A stretch of DNA of 64,000 nt from Nereocystis luetkeana (lineage: Eukaryota > Sar > Phaeophyceae > Laminariales > Laminariaceae): NCBI GenBank assembly GCA_031213475.1, contig JARUPZ010000024.1, forward strand, positions 3,259,403-3,323,402, given 5' to 3'. The position numbers and the translations under genes are program-made. Each line of letters starts with the position of its first letter. The first letter of the stretch is position 1. The notes beneath the pieces are model-generated. The model was not told where the DNA came from, did no database searches, and saw only the letters and a list, made by a program, of their open reading frames with translations. This document shows positions 11,270 to 23,575 of this stretch, in pieces.

Positions 11270-14200
11270 CAACCTCGGATCCAGACGTCGGCCGCCACAC
11301 ACTCGATACACTGGCCCCCGCACCTACCTAGAATGTCTGCCAGGGCTCGGCTTGCCCCTCCGCATGAGTTATTTAACCGCTTCCGTTCGTATTATTGCAG
11401 AGCTGAATGGAAGGGCGACAACACGGCCGAATTTGTGTATGTCGATAGTGATGTAGTGGCGTTGTACTGCCCTGACGTAAGCGTTATCAACAGCATCACT
11501 GATCCCATTCATCGGATCTTGTCGAGCGTGGGCTGTCGCTGATGCATGAAGGCGTCACTTGCCTGGGGGTCTTGAGGTCCGTGACGTCCTCCGAGTCTGC
11601 TCGCTCCTCCGTCTCGAGCCTCGTCCACCGAGCCGGGGCGCTGCTGCTGCTGCCGCCGCCGCCGCTCCAGTCCTCGCACCGGTTCTTCGTCTGCCCCGCC
11701 CGTTTGCTGTGGGAGGAGCTGCTGGGGCCATCGTTCGAGCGGCCTTGCCGGTCATTGTCCCGGCAACTGTGGATGGGGAAGGAGGCGCCGTGTTGCCGGC
11801 ACAGTAAAGACGTGGCGGCGACCGGGCCGAGGGTGGACGGATCCGGCCGTGTCACGCTGCCACCAGGAACGGTGTGGGGTTTTCTCAGAACGCCCACCAC
11901 GGCGTGACCTGCTGAGGTCAGCCCCAGCGACGCGGGCACGATGTCGATGTGGCGGGACACCAATTGGAGGGTTGCCCCCGGAAAACTCTCGGAGGTGTGA
12001 AGCAAGGCCTGCGCGGTGGTCCTGATGTCTGGTTTGCAGGTGTTGCCGAGGTCGTGGTGCTCGGGGTAGATGAAGACGTCGAGGCGGGCGTCCATGAAGG
12101 TGGAGTAGACGGTGTGGCACTTGTAGGAAGTGAGGACATCACGAGCGGACCGGGGGGAGGGGGAAGAGCAATCCCGACCGGGGGGATGGGGAAGGCTCTC
12201 GACCGGGGGGATGGGGAAGGCTCTCGACGAGGGTTACTGCCGAGGTTGAGGCCGGCTGGCCGCGAGGGACCGTGCCGATTGCTCGGCAGCCGCCAATGCT
12301 CGGTCCGAACACTCGGTACAGGAGCGAGCTTGCGCCAAGTCTTGGCCCGCCGCCGCCAGCTGCTGGCGGAGCTTGGCCTTGGTCTTTTCTAGCGTCGTCA
12401 TTGTCGGCCGGCTCTGAGCGCGGCTGGACGTCGCGGCATTGATGGCTTCGCGAGAAGCTTCGCCCTCCAGGCGTTGCTGAAGCATGCGCGCCTCCTCGTC
12501 CGAGGCGTGCACATTCTGGACTGTCAGAGGGGCCTTCATGACCATGTCTCCGCGGAGCATCGCCGACTATTGGGTTGACGCTATTTCTGCGGGCTAGGCG
12601 CCAGGGACAAGGCCGGCAAGCACCTTGGCCGGGGCGTCCGTGGTCTCCTCAGCAAACCAGAAGGAGAGTCGGGAGGGCCAGGTCGGCAGAGTGGCTAACG
12701 GGCTCCACCGGCGCGTCGTCGCCGGACTTTTCGCAGTCGAAGTCGCCGTCCACGTGGTGGGGCAGAATCGTCGCCATGTTGGAAGAGGAGTCGATGCCTG
12801 GAGGGTCGAAGAGCAGAAGGAGAGGCGCAGCCGTGGGTACGGGGGGGGGAAACGTATGAGGTACGGGAGCAGAATCAGTGGGTGGTGACGACGTCGCATC
12901 ATGACTGATTGAGTGGGAGAAGCTGCCCCGTTTCCCGAAACGGGGCAGCTTCAGCAGTACTATGATCAAGTGAGAATTCACCGTTGTACTAATAGTAAGT
13001 GAAGCTGTGGTCGGTTTAGGGTTGCCCTGAAGCGGATCCATGATTTCGGCGTGCAGCTGACGGCGAGCGTGCGCTCTAGCAGCACGCCGGATACTACGCA
13101 GGTCTCGCTGCGTGAGGGTGGACGAACTTTCTGCCAATGGCTGGTCATCGGCTACAAATAAATTGCTGAAGCGTGAGGGAGCGTTCTCCAGGGTTAGGGG
13201 GCTGCTCGAGAGCGGAGGGAGGGTTTCGTCTGCGTCATTAGTGCTTCAAGGGTCGCGAGGAGGAACGAGAGGTGCTGCTGTACGACCCAAAACCGTACGT
13301 GCGGCCGGTACTGCTCTACTAACAGAGAGCGTGCGTGGGTGTGGTACTGCTGTCCTAACAGGAGAGGTGGGTTCGCTTCGTAGGCAGACCGATCACCTGG
13401 GCGACCAGGCTGTGAGGCCGTTCCGGAGCGCTTCTCGCGGAAGGTCCACTGCCATATCGGCCGCTGCTAGGCGCTGTGACTGCTTATCACGAGGTCCGGG
13501 TCCAAAGTGGCCGGTTTCCTTGAGTTTGCGGGTAGCGAACAGGGTGTCTTGGGTAGCTGACAGGGTTCCGAGGAACCAAGTTGTCCGATGCGGCAGCAGT
13601 AGTAGCATCCCCGGTCAAGAACGTGAAGGCTGACACGGGCGAGATGCAACCACTCTGGGTCGCGGTGGTAGCGTCGGCAGTCACGAGCCCTGCAGGCTGA
13701 TATGGGCGAGACGCTACGGTGCTCTCTAGGGAGCGGGGTATCCGTACTCACAAATTCTTGGTTTGAGAGTGCGTGACTGGCAGGCGCGAACGAAAGTTCG
13801 CGGTTATCACGCGTAGGTTCAGTAGGCATCCGAATGTCATCGATCACGCGTTGTCGTGAAATCGATGCCGTCAGGTCACCGATGGTCTGAGCTGCAACAG
13901 CAGGCAGGTCTGGTCGTGGTATTGTGGTGGCATCAAGCGTGCGAGCGGCAGTAGGCTCATACGAGAGAGAGATCAGGTTGTCGGGTGAGCGTACAGCTGA
14001 GATCGACTGTGAACGAGCGCCGACGTGACGCGAGGGGATGTGGGTACTCGTTGGGAAAGCCACCAGACCGGAGAGGGGTGACCGTTGCAATAAACACCCG
14101 TCTAGAGACGAACCTACACCAGCATAAAGGTCTGCGGCTACTGTCAGCACATTGGGCTGAGGAAGCTACAGCAGCACACGAGGGTGGGGAAGCTACAGCA

Positions 14201-14600
14201 GCGCACGAGGCTGAGGAAGCTGCAGCAGCGCACGAGGCTGGGGAAGAGGTCCGGCTAAGGCGAACCGTGTCAGCAGTAGCGTGAAAGCTCGAGGGGGGGG
14301 GTCACGCTGAGGTCGAGCGAGACAGGGGCGGAGGGGGGGTCCAAACAAGAGGTGGTTTACAGGTGGGAGTTTCGGCACATACATGTCACAGATTTGATCC
14401 AAATACACGAGCAGGTCAGCGGTAACTCCCAAGTCGGCTGCCGCACTCAAGTGGAATAAGTGCGGTGCGGGAGAGGATGCCGGAATCAGACGGAACTGGT
14501 TCCGCTTTAGCCGTTACCTGGTGCCGGGGGGGGGGGGGGGCGGTCTGTCCAATGGACTGACACGTGGGTATGGCCGTCATCGTCATGATGCGCTCCATTC
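11270..14600 (-). other. Probable 5' part of the Ty3/gypsy element, unclear
   Basis: A 199-codon minus frame (12095-11496) contains 'TTAQALLHTSESFPGATLQL', which reads like an N-terminal Gag extension. A 108-codon frame (12560-12234) is Gln/Ala-rich and probably coiled-coil. Two further frames (13137-12649 and 14150-13467) are Ser/Pro/Arg-rich with no recognisable domain. Short tandem repeats lie at about 12175-12230 and 14160-14248. A 5' LTR would be expected near the high-coordinate end, but I could not recognise one. Attribution to the element rests on position. Confidence 0.3.
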
Positions 14601-16560
14601 TTTGGGACACAAGTAACTAGCATGGTGTCACACGGGCAACTTTGCGTGTATGTATGCACGAGTGCCTGTTTTTCGTATTATATTCACCCCCCCGCCCCTT
14701 TTTGTCTTTTTTTTGTCCCTTTTTTTCATTTCGTTTTTCCCCCCCTTCCTTTTTCCCCGTTTAACACTATTTGTGTCTCTGTCCGTATCTTTCTATTCGC
14801 TTATTGAGCTAGCTGTTTTTTCATTTTGCTTTCTTCGTCGTCTTCCTGTTTGTGTATTGTCTATTGTTACGTAAGCAGTAGGCACAGCAGTAGACAATGC
14901 AATGCCACATGTTAGCTTACTGGATATGACAGGCACGACACACACACATTCTATGAAAGGGGGGAAAAAAAGAACCAGGAAAGAAAGCACACAAGAGAAG
15001 ACGCAGATGTTCGCAGACTCTCAGCGCGAGAGGGTGTTAGGCAGAGACCATAAGATATGCGGTGTTCCAACCCCTCAAACAAACCCGACTAACTACAACT
15101 AATGGTTACGAATACACACACATGTGGAATAAGCACGCCAACCCCGTCCATTGGTCGTGCAATAAAAATAAAACATGAAGGGGGGTAGATTTGGAGCGGG
15201 GTGGATTTAGAGCAGCCCAAGTGGCCACGATGCGGGCTCAACATTTTAACGTTCATGTTTTAGTGATGATGTTTTGACTCATCCCACGGTAGGGGTCAAA
15301 CATGTCAAGAAACGCCAAACAAGGCGAAAGTTGCGATGTTGAGAGTATAAGGCAGAGCGTTCCACACTAAGTACCTGATAGTACTTTGGTGTCAGTCAAG
15401 GGCTGTCGCGGAAAAGTACCTGTCTGTCAAGGCAGGGGCGCCCACAAAAAATTGTTCAACTTGGGTCCCCTCGGCAGGGGTGGGGGGTACCTGGTACCGT
15501 AGCAATATTATGCTGAATGGTAAGCCGCATGGAGTGTCGAGTGCGTGATTTGCTTTCGTCGGCACCAGTCCGCACATAGTATGAGGTTGCCAAGCCTGGG
15601 TGAATCAGAATAGGGTTTCTTCATTTGCAGATGGATCAGATTACAGTGGGTCAAGGGTATATCTGGGTAGTAGATATATCGACAGACACCAGGTATCTTC
15701 TTCCCCACCTGTGTATACCTCACCAACGAGATTCCATCCGCGAAACGAACCGCTGACCGCACCCGGTGTCAATGACACCTCGCCCGCCTACCTGCGTCTG
15801 TATTCTGTCTTGTATGTATGTCATTTTCGGAACACACCGCGAACGTATCTGCTGGAAACTCGCACAACGCATGACGGCACGTCTTAGCTGTAAACCGGAA
15901 ACATTACGCTCAAATTCACGTACGTACGGGCGCACGTACATGCCAGTTCTGTAGGCATGTTAAACCACACGACGAGGCGGTGGACAATCAAGCAGCAAAC
16001 AAAGCAGAACACTCGAAAGAGTAAGATCGTGAACAAATATATAGTACATGCCTGGTATCATATTCCAGGTAGGTATTGGAGTAGGAGAAAATACGCCGCT
16101 CTGCTAGTACGAGTACGTACTACATCTCTTTAGGCTAATTCTTACTGGAGAGCGTTTTTCCCATAATGTCCATAGTTTGGAAATAACTGCAGATGTATAT
16201 CAATATACGGAGGCGTTCTGTCGCCATTCATGAAATTCTCCAGAAGCAAAATAATCAAGTTCGTTAAATTTCACATAGTTAGGGAAAAAAACTGGAAAAT
16301 AGGGAAGATTGAAAAATAATGTGGAAATTATGGGGATAAGCGTTCCGATAAGAATGACCCTTTTTAGTACCTACCTCAGTACTGCCTTACAAATCACACT
16401 ACACCTGTGTATATGAAAACAAACTAGGGAAATTATATTACGTGGGTATGTATCACAAAAGAAGAAAATGGGCCCTCCGGGGACTCGGTGTATGATATCC
16501 CAGTCTGCGGGCGCCCTTGGTCAAGGAAGGGGTGAAGATGCTGTCTCCTGACGTCTTTAG
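14600..16560. other. Gene-free stretch
   Basis: No coding similarity is visible. A pyrimidine-rich block lies at 14685-14860. A single MITE-type end (CATCCCACGGTAGGGGT, about 15274-15290) occurs without a clear partner; it matches family B termini. The remainder is unstructured and AT-rich from 16000 on. Confidence 0.45.
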
Positions 16561-16563
16561 TGT

Positions 16564-16677
16564 CACGGGGGAACATAGTAAATATAACTAAATGTTGTTA
16601 GTAAAAATGGGTAAATATATAGGCCTTTGTATGTACCGTAGGTCCCAACTACTATGGCCCACCGTAATAGGGGTTCC
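16564..16677. mobile_element. MITE family C (TA-flanked), diverged copy
   Basis: About 114 bp with inverted ends related to TTACGGGGGACCATAG and a shared centre (GTTAGTAAAAATGG, AAATATATAGG). The right end CCGTAA is followed by TA, as in better-preserved copies at 27.5 and 60.7 kb. No coding capacity. Confidence 0.75.
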
Positions 16678-17180
16678 ACTTTCTGGGTCGACAATTTCCA
16701 GGGCAAGTTATTCGGGGCAGTTTCCGAGGGTGGTGGAAATCGCGGTGAACCAACCACAACAGAGTTACCGACATCGTGAGGGCTAATAAACAATACCAAA
16801 AACACAATAACGCCATGAATGAGAAAGACAACCCCGATGAATCGAACGACGGTGTTGTGTTTTACTCACAAAAGAGCGATACGGCCACGGGAATTCACCA
16901 TGCACGTACGTGGGAACTCTTGGGAAACCAGAATCCGTGAAAATAGAAAAAGCACACCGTCATTCGATCTGCCGCGGTTTGGTGTTTCGTGGTAATTAAT
17001 ACTGTATGAGGATTCTGCCGTCATTTCTCATTCTTCGGTTTGGTATCTCTGTTGTTCCCGCCATCCTGTGGGGTCGTCCGGAAGAAGGCACTGAAATTTT
17101 CGGGCCGGTTGAACTTCTCAAGCATCCAACGACCGCTTGCAACGACACCTTTACAAGTATATATGAGAGCCTACTACTTC

Positions 17181-17286
17181 AGGGGGGCGTAGTAAATAGG
17201 ACCAAATAGCGTTATTAAAAATGGGGAAAAATAGATGTATTTTTGTGTGTGCCGTAGGTCCTATATTTTACTATGACCCCCCGTAA
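17181..17286. mobile_element. MITE family C (TA-flanked), diverged copy
   Basis: Left part GGGGGGCGTAGTAAATAGG and right part CCTATATTTTACTATGACC are imperfect inverted complements. The right end CCCCCCGTAA is followed by TA. The centre matches the family (TTAAAAATGG, a T-rich stretch, then CCGTAGGTCC). Confidence 0.75.
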
Positions 17287-17289
17287 TAT

Positions 17290-18015
17290 TCATACTTTAC
17301 ATGATCAGTGGAACTCACGGCTGGCGCAATTAATTTTGTTTTCGAAATGCGTACGAGGGCATGCAGACCCTGAACACGACTTCAGGAACGGGGCTCGGGC
17401 GGGTGGCAACAAAGTGTCCACCGGAGAGGGCTTCCTCTCTGTAGATGTGGTGGGAAAGGGGGACGAGGTGGCTCATCTCTGGCCGACTCCTCCGTGATAA
17501 GAAAAAAGGGTGGAGCGGCCACCGTTAGTATTGCATAGATACACCGAGTGCAGCTTCAGCCGAGATCTCAGGGTTTCGGTGTCGGCCCTGCCGCACCTCA
17601 AAGCCACCGCCACCGGATGGCCGGGAGGTGAAGGAGGGTATACACTCGCTGAAAAAACGACGCGCCGGCGCAAGGGTCGCGGTGCTGCGCGGCGCGTGGC
17701 TTGGGCGAGCGGCCTTCGGCGCGCCTGCTCTCGTGCCCAGGCTTTCGTTCGAGGACACCTGCTGCTTCCTGTAGTAGTAGCGCATGGGCAACGTCTGTTG
17801 GGTTGCGCGAGTCTACTTCTTCGATTTCTCGAATTCTGCAGCGTCCCTACCGACTATGGCATTGCTGGTGAAAGGAGTGCGCTGGGAATGATATAAGCGC
17901 GCGTTGGTAAGAAGAATAAGAATTACATCAAGAGTAGTAGATCAACAAAAAAAAACGATCGTCGATCATCGTAGGTATCGAAGAAGCGCTCCAGGCTCCG
18001 AAGCAAAAGGCCAAG
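17290..18015. other. Stretch without a recognised gene
   Basis: A 128-codon plus frame (17510-17896) and a minus frame opposite are open, but both are Arg/Gly/Ala- or Ser/Pro-rich without a family motif. They look like GC-rich chance frames or an unrecognised transposon fragment. Confidence 0.35.
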
Positions 18016-18267
18016 AGGCGTTCTACGATAGAGGCTCACTCTGATGTTTCTGAGGCCCCTCGCTTAAGGAGCTCCATACCTCATCCGAAAACTGACTCCA
18101 GCCAAAATCAGATTGCATCTCGATGAATTATCTCACGACTAATAATGTGAACAAAAAAAGTATTTTTCCGAAACAAGGTTGACACTCCGACGATTTTGGG
18201 TTAAGAGACTCCGTCATCCAGAAAACGTTTTAGCGGAAATGTGCTACCTCTATCGTAGAACGCATCC
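18016..18267. mobile_element. MITE family A1
   Basis: Complete copy with ends GGCGTTCTACGATAGAGG and CCTCTATCGTAGAACGC. The interior carries the family text: GCTCCATACCTCATCCGAAA, then AATCAGATTGCATC, then GACGATTTTGGGTTAAG and TTTTAGCGGAAATGTG. No coding capacity. Confidence 0.85.
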
Positions 18268-18872
18268 CAAACCAAATGTCTGACAGTCCAATTGTTCTTG
18301 GAGGCCATCCAGACAACCGGAGCAGACGTGCATGCACGCATAGGGCGGGCAACGACATCTCTCTCGTCATCCAACTGTCAGTTGGAACAGGAATCGATTA
18401 CACAATAATACAGCTGTAAAACAAGGATTTAATTTGTCTTTTTCAAGTAGCCGATCTTGTCATCCTTTGGAAAGCTGTATTTTGTTTTTCTTTCTAGTAT
18501 ACCTGGTACCTGGTTTGTAAGCGAACAAAAGAAACTGTCAGAACAGGATCCCTTATTCTTCGCTCGGCCGCGATGATCAAGACGGCTGCTTCCTGTGGAA
18601 TACAAGTAGCACTATCGCCCAATTCGTTGTATTTCAAAAGGTGAAACCCGAAACGTTAGAGGATAAACTGTCCTTCACGGGCCGCACATATAATACCGGG
18701 TACCAGGGTATACAATGACATAGCAGTGGTGAGTGCGGCATGCGCAACTGTTTACAGCTTGACGCGACCGGCCCAGTCAGGGCCGCCGGCAAAGATAAGA
18801 TCCGCAGCTATAAGTTCAAACCATAAATGGCTGCAAACGGTAGTTTTGGATGCCAAGGGCCGGTAAAAACGA

Positions 18873-18875
<3 letters not shown>

Positions 18876-18930
<55 letters not shown>
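18876..18930. repeat. AT dinucleotide microsatellite
   Basis: An uninterrupted run of about 27 AT units. Confidence 0.97.
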
Positions 18931-18933
<3 letters not shown>

Positions 18934-20175
18934 GATTCAACGAAATATCATCGAAAGACTAGCTGATTCAGAAGGGATGTTCGAGCTCTAAGAAGCGGCA
19001 GTTTGCTATGACGTGCCAACGGCCCGTTCGGTGCCAAATCAACGTCGGTCGATACTTAATTTCACCCCTGACGCAATTCAATAGCATTAAAAATATGAGA
19101 AAGGCGGGCCAGTCGGGCACTCTCGGGGGCAACACCCTGGGACCGAGACAGTAATCACTCCCCCCAACAAACAACACACACCACTCGATAGTGATGGAGG
19201 TCGTGCACCGACCTTGGGCAAGGTGAGGCATGGTGATGGAGGCATGCCCAAGCAACGAACGTCAGGTATCTGAAAAGAAGCCGTCCGAAACGCTCTCCAG
19301 CCATGAAGAAGAACCGAAAAACGGCCAAAGCCAATAACAAAATCGATCAACGAACAACATAGAAGTACACCGTCAACTAGATACTGCAGTTTGAGGACCA
19401 ACGCCCCGACGGGTAGGGTCGACCGTAACTGGACCAAGCCTGGTGGGAAGGCCACATCGCCTCGGTTTTGGTGAGTGGGTGAGCTCGCGCAAGTTCCACA
19501 CTACTACCCGGGAGAGATGACCCGTGCAACCTACCCTAACCCTGAAAGGTGCATACTTGCCCGTCACACCGCCTGATGTATGTGTCGTAGGCTGATTTCT
19601 TTGCGGAGCAGATTATGAGCTTCAATTTTCGGTCCAGTTGCATTTTTCAAAACAATCGAAACGGTCTTCCTATGCAAAAAAAAAAAAAAAACACATGTGT
19701 TGTGCGTGCAGAGATTCGAGCGACCGCCGAGACTAACTGCTGTGGTTGTGGTCGGGCGCCGCCAAGAAACGCACCGGGTGCGCTGCACTGCGTGCAGGAC
19801 CCGAGCGCCCGAGCCAACGCTGACTCTCTGTATGTAGTCTGGCGGCAAAGAGGCGTGAAGAGCGCACTAGCGTCAACCCGTCTTGGTATTTTGTGTTTCA
19901 CTTTGTGAGTGACTGCTGCTGCTGCTTCACGAACTTTCGAGTACGAGAGGTGCGCGCCGCCAAGTGCGCTTCTCTTGGTCTCCAAGCCTGCGTCTCCGCT
20001 ATTCGGCTGTAGCGTGCCCACGGAGAGGCGCGCCGACCGCCGACTGCGCGTCGGGATCGAAGCAGCATTGCTGTACAGCTGTGTCACCATCCAACTCATC
20101 GACCGTGCTGCTGCTGCTGCGCTCGCGGTCATGGATAACATCTTAAATGTAAAGATTATCCCATTTTTCGATTTG
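18931..20175. other. Gene-free stretch
   Basis: Several minus frames of 95-122 codons cross 18968-19455, and a 269-codon minus frame runs 20456-19647; none contains a recognised motif. The 269-codon frame crosses the imperfect repeats at 20.2-20.47 kb and an A run at 19676-19690, which argues against a real protein. Confidence 0.35.
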
Positions 20176-20475
20176 AAAAGTGGATGACCCAAGTCGTCGG
20201 ATTTTGGCGACAAAATCCGGCGGCTTGGGCCATCGAATTCTCGAATCGAAACAATTCCGGTCCGGTTTTGATATATTCGGACTGCATGAGCGTTTGTTTT
20301 TTTTTTGCGATCGAGAAATACACATATATTTAGCTGTCGAAGCCAAAATCCGACGACTTGGGTCATCCGATGTTCAAAGCGAAACAATTCCTGTCCGATT
20401 TTGCATCTTCGGACTACATGAGCAGATGCTTTCATTTTTGCGAGGGAGAGATACAAATAAATCTAGCGGTCGAAG
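20176..20475. repeat. Imperfect tandem repeat, about 135 bp unit, with inverted start
   Basis: Two neighbouring units (about 20206-20340 and 20341-20475) share the order AAAATCCG.CG.CTTGGG, CGAAACAATTC, GTCCG.TTTTG, TTCGGACT.CATGAGC, GCGA..GAGA.A. and GCTGTCGAAG/GCGGTCGAAG. The start of the block (GACCCAAGTCGTCGGATTTT, about 20186-20205) is the reverse complement of the unit head, so the first boundary is an inverted repeat. Confidence 0.7.
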
Positions 20476-20850
20476 TCGAGCCGCATAGGAAACAGCCTTA
20501 GGGGGCCGACTTAGTACATTCTATATATGTTATCAGCAACTCAGCGCCACTCGGGCCGAGGACTGCGCTATATGTACGCGCGTTTCTAAGATTTTAGCGG
20601 GGGGGGGGGGGGGGGGTTGGGATAAGCACCGCCATTGAACTGTATCTTACTCTGTTCCAACGAAACATACATATGTTCAAGTCGTATTTTTTGTGAGTTG
20701 CACAGTCTCTTGCGTGAGTGGCCTAAACGTGGTGAATGGGCAATGGGAGTAGTTTCCTTACAATGGGAGTAGTTTCCATACCGTAACCCCGGCCTCCCGT
20801 GGAGAAGTCTTGAAGGGCGGAGATTGGGATTTTCGTAGGCAGAAAATAGC

Positions 20851-21175
20851 AAGTACCGGGAAGGTCACCCTTTTCAAGGTCAATTGATCCCGAGAGCGGG
20901 ATAGTTTGGTAACCGCCGGTACCGGAGGTTTTAGTTGCAGAAGAAGAGCCATCGCGGGGGTGCATGTCGATCAAGCAGTGGCCGGCGAGGGCTGTAACAC
21001 CCCAAGAACGTACAAGCACCGGGAAGGTCACCCTTTTCAAGGCCGATGAATCCCGAGAGCGGGATAATTTGGTAACCGCCGTCATTGGGGGTTTCAGCTT
21101 CGGAGGAAGAGCCATCGCGGGGGTTCATGTCGATTAAGCAGTGACTGGTGAGGGTTGTAACACCCCAAGAACGTA
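20851..21175. repeat. Tandem duplication, about 162 bp unit
   Basis: Two adjacent units share GGGAAGGTCACCCTTTTCAA, ATCCCGAGAGCGGGATA, TTTGGTAACCGCCG, GAAGAGCCATCGCGGGGGT and TGTAACACCCCAAGAACGTA in the same order. They differ at scattered positions. On the minus strand both encode a similar peptide ('GLEKGDLPGAC' and 'DLEKGDLPGTC'), so the duplication lies in retroelement coding sequence. Confidence 0.8.
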
Positions 21176-22094
21176 CCACGTTGACCGACGAGAGGGACGG
21201 CGTGGGCAACAGCGAGAATGCGCGAATCCCGGTGGATTCGAGGTGCACGACATCGGACCGTGAAGTCGGCTGTCGCGAAGGAAGAAGGAAAAGCCGTCGA
21301 TGTAGGTATCGGTGAGGGAAAAATCGTCAAAAGCTCGGCTGGGAGGCTTTGCGGGGTAGGGTGGACGTATGTGCGTTGTTCGAAACGCACGAAGCTGTCG
21401 TGTCCCAGGTGGAACAGGTTGTGGCATAGGACCTACGGCGTGCAACGATGCGCACCCACTCGGCGAGTACAGCGAAGGGAGTGTTGCCATTGCAGGAACT
21501 GTTTGCTGAGCGGTACGTGCCGGCATTCGATGCGAGGAGGGAAGCGGGTTTGTGTATGGTGGAGGCTTTCGAAACCTGCCACTTTAGGATGACTCTCAAA
21601 GCGGATTTGTCCAAAACTCCCCAAACGAACGAGGAGGCGCGTGAAGCGCGCAGGTGTCCGATACAGCGGGCCAGCGGTTGATGCAATCCCAATCTTTAGC
21701 GAAGAGGAAATGATGGGGAGGGGGGGGGGGCGGTGTCTAGGAGGGTCTACGAGGCTGTAGCGGCGGCCCAAGTCGGCAGGTGCACTTGTGTACACGTTTA
21801 TCCTGGTGGTCGAAAGATGCGTCGTCGACGGTAACGTCAATATTCGAGAGACCAAGCCATGTTCGGCAACGAGGAGCGGGACTACAGGTGTAAAGAATAT
21901 GTCAACTCCCGGTAGAATGGTACAGACCAGAGTACATGTCGTCGAGATGTCTTGGGGGGGGAGGACGTAAGGCCAAGGTTAAGGTCACGGTCGGAGATGG
22001 AGTGGCTGCGTAAATCTCGTAAATTATATTTTGACAGGATGCGATGCAAGCGAAGTGGGGGGGAGCGGTAAGGGTCAAGCTTACGGTTGATCCC

Positions 22095-22755
22095 CATGAG
22101 GGTGTCGCCTACAAGATTGAGTGCCGACTTGTGGGGAGGTGGTAGGAAGACTTCCGTGTCGTCGACTCTGAAGCCTATGCCCCAGACGGGGTCGTGCGGC
22201 ATGGCTTCGGGGAGGATCTCGTCTCCGACATTCACAAGCTGTTGCATCAAAAGAGGGACGGAAACCTTCGCGAGGTTTGTCGTTGAAGATGGCGTCGCGA
22301 CAATGTTCTTCCTAACGCCCTTCGAGCCACCCCACAGTAGGGGTGCACCAGACGTTCCTGAGCCCCTAACATTAGGAGCTCAATATCTCACCCGATACAG
22401 TACTTGGAAAAAAATCGTTCGTGCCGCCCGACCGGCACCTGTAAACGCTAGGCCTAAACCGAATATAGGAGTAAGATGCTCGTCCTTTGTATAGGAACTC
22501 AATTGGTCAGAAACCTTTGTCCCACAAGGTGCAACCCTTCGTTGACTTTCAGAAACGGAGTCGCCGAGGGTGTTGGCGTCTCGCAGGGTCCTTAAAATCG
22601 TTGAGATTCCAGCATGTGTCAATGTCACCAAAATGCTTGGCCCTCGCCGAGATCATGTATTGATATGTGCAGTTTCAGTCCTCGAGGTTAAAGGTGAACG
22701 ACGAAGGGTATTACTGATGATACTAAAACGAGTAACGCTCCCAAAACCAAGAGTA
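22095..22755 (-). pseudogene. NADAR-like domain fragments interrupted by a MITE
   Basis: Upstream part (about 22720-22555): 'CTYQYMISARAKHFGDIDTC', followed by 'FKDPARRQHPRRLRF', fits the NADAR helix block (EQYMM..KA..FGD, then P...K.LGR). Downstream part (about 22310-22095): 'VGDEILPEAMPHDPVWGIGF' and 'ALNLVGDTLMGINRKL' fit the T.GD..EAS..D.IWGIG and NLLGKALM.VR blocks. The 230 bp between the two is a family B MITE. Stops and frame changes mark it as non-functional. WGIG and the Asp/Glu before it are preserved. Confidence 0.65.
22322..22553. mobile_element. MITE family B, inserted in the NADAR fragment
   Basis: The left end GAGCCACCCCACAGTAGGGG and the following GTTCCTGAGCCCCTAA and GCTCAATATCTCACCCGATA match copies at 23.58 and 60.90 kb. 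The right end (GTGCAACCCTTCGTTGAC) is mutated relative to GTGCAACCCCTACCGTGG of the 60.9 kb copy. No coding capacity. Confidence 0.8.
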
Positions 22756-23575
22756 GTCTGGAGGTGACAGTCCGATAGGGTAGAGTGGGGTAAGACGGGG
22801 AGCGGCGGTCCACTACGGAGTGGGGTGTGACGTAGAAGTCAAGCTGGGGGGATTCTTCGATTCTCGAGCGCGTTGGGCGGGTTCTCGATATTGTCGATGC
22901 CCCGAGGACATGTCCGTGGCGGTTCGGGATGCCCGTAACAAGGTCCCTGCTAGAACGATGCCTTTAAGGCGAAAAAGGAAGCACGCGCTCCGAAGAAGAT
23001 CCTGTGTTTGGAGTAGTCCGTGACCCTAGAGTAGGTGGCGGTGCAGATGACTCTTGGCATATCCTTGTTCACGTGGTCGAGTCTTCCGCGGAGGCGTGCG
23101 GTGGGTGAGCTGTTCCTTGGGCCCAGTGACGGCGGTATGATCAGCACAGGGTGGTCAGCTCTGCCAGTTCAGCGTCGCTTGAGATCAAGTGTTTGGGGTG
23201 CTGATTTTCCTTGATTTTTGCAGACCCCACTGAACGTGCGTCGATGGAATCGTGTGAACAGAAGTCGAAGAGGGTTCGTGGTCGATGGTCTTGGGATGGA
23301 GGCAGTGCGGCCTGGAAGGGAGTGGATGCCGATCTTGGCCGTTGTTGTCGTGTCGCCGGCGAGAGTGGTGAGACCTCAAAAAGAAAAATCAGACATGACG
23401 CTCTGGGTCGCGCATCGACGGAGGGGGCCGGCGGGGGGGCGTCGTGTGAGAACTCGGCGCGCCCGCCTCCTCCCGCCCACGTGTTGGTCCAATCGCTTGG
23501 ACAAGGGGGGTAGCCTTTGGTCGAGTGTTTGATGATGTAGAGAAGTCGGGGAGGGAGGGTACTGCTTGTCATGCA

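Larger units (their letters stand above)
3100..12140 (-). mobile_element. Ty3/gypsy (chromodomain-type) LTR retrotransposon, degenerate
   Basis: Read on the minus strand from high to low coordinates, the order is Gag (about 11250-10390), a linker, a NADAR-like domain (8930-8460), aspartic protease (8135-7785), RT (6740-6160), RNase H (5905-5530), integrase zinc finger (4150-4010), integrase C-terminal part (3930-3500) and chromodomain (3380-3240). Protease-RT-RNase H-integrase is the Ty3/gypsy order, and a chromodomain after integrase is typical of chromoviruses. Frameshifts and stops separate the blocks, a 250 bp MITE interrupts the protease region, and the integrase core is missing, so the copy cannot be autonomous. 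The Gag start and upstream limit are uncertain; Gag-like sequence continues to at least 12.1 kb. I could not identify the LTRs by eye. Confidence 0.8.

Noticed and set aside
13467..14150. 227-codon minus frame as a gene
   Set aside because: Ser/Pro/Arg-rich, no motif, next to a Ty3/gypsy Gag; more likely retroelement flank.
19647..20456. 269-codon minus frame
   Set aside because: It crosses an A run and the imperfect repeats at 20.2-20.5 kb; no domain.
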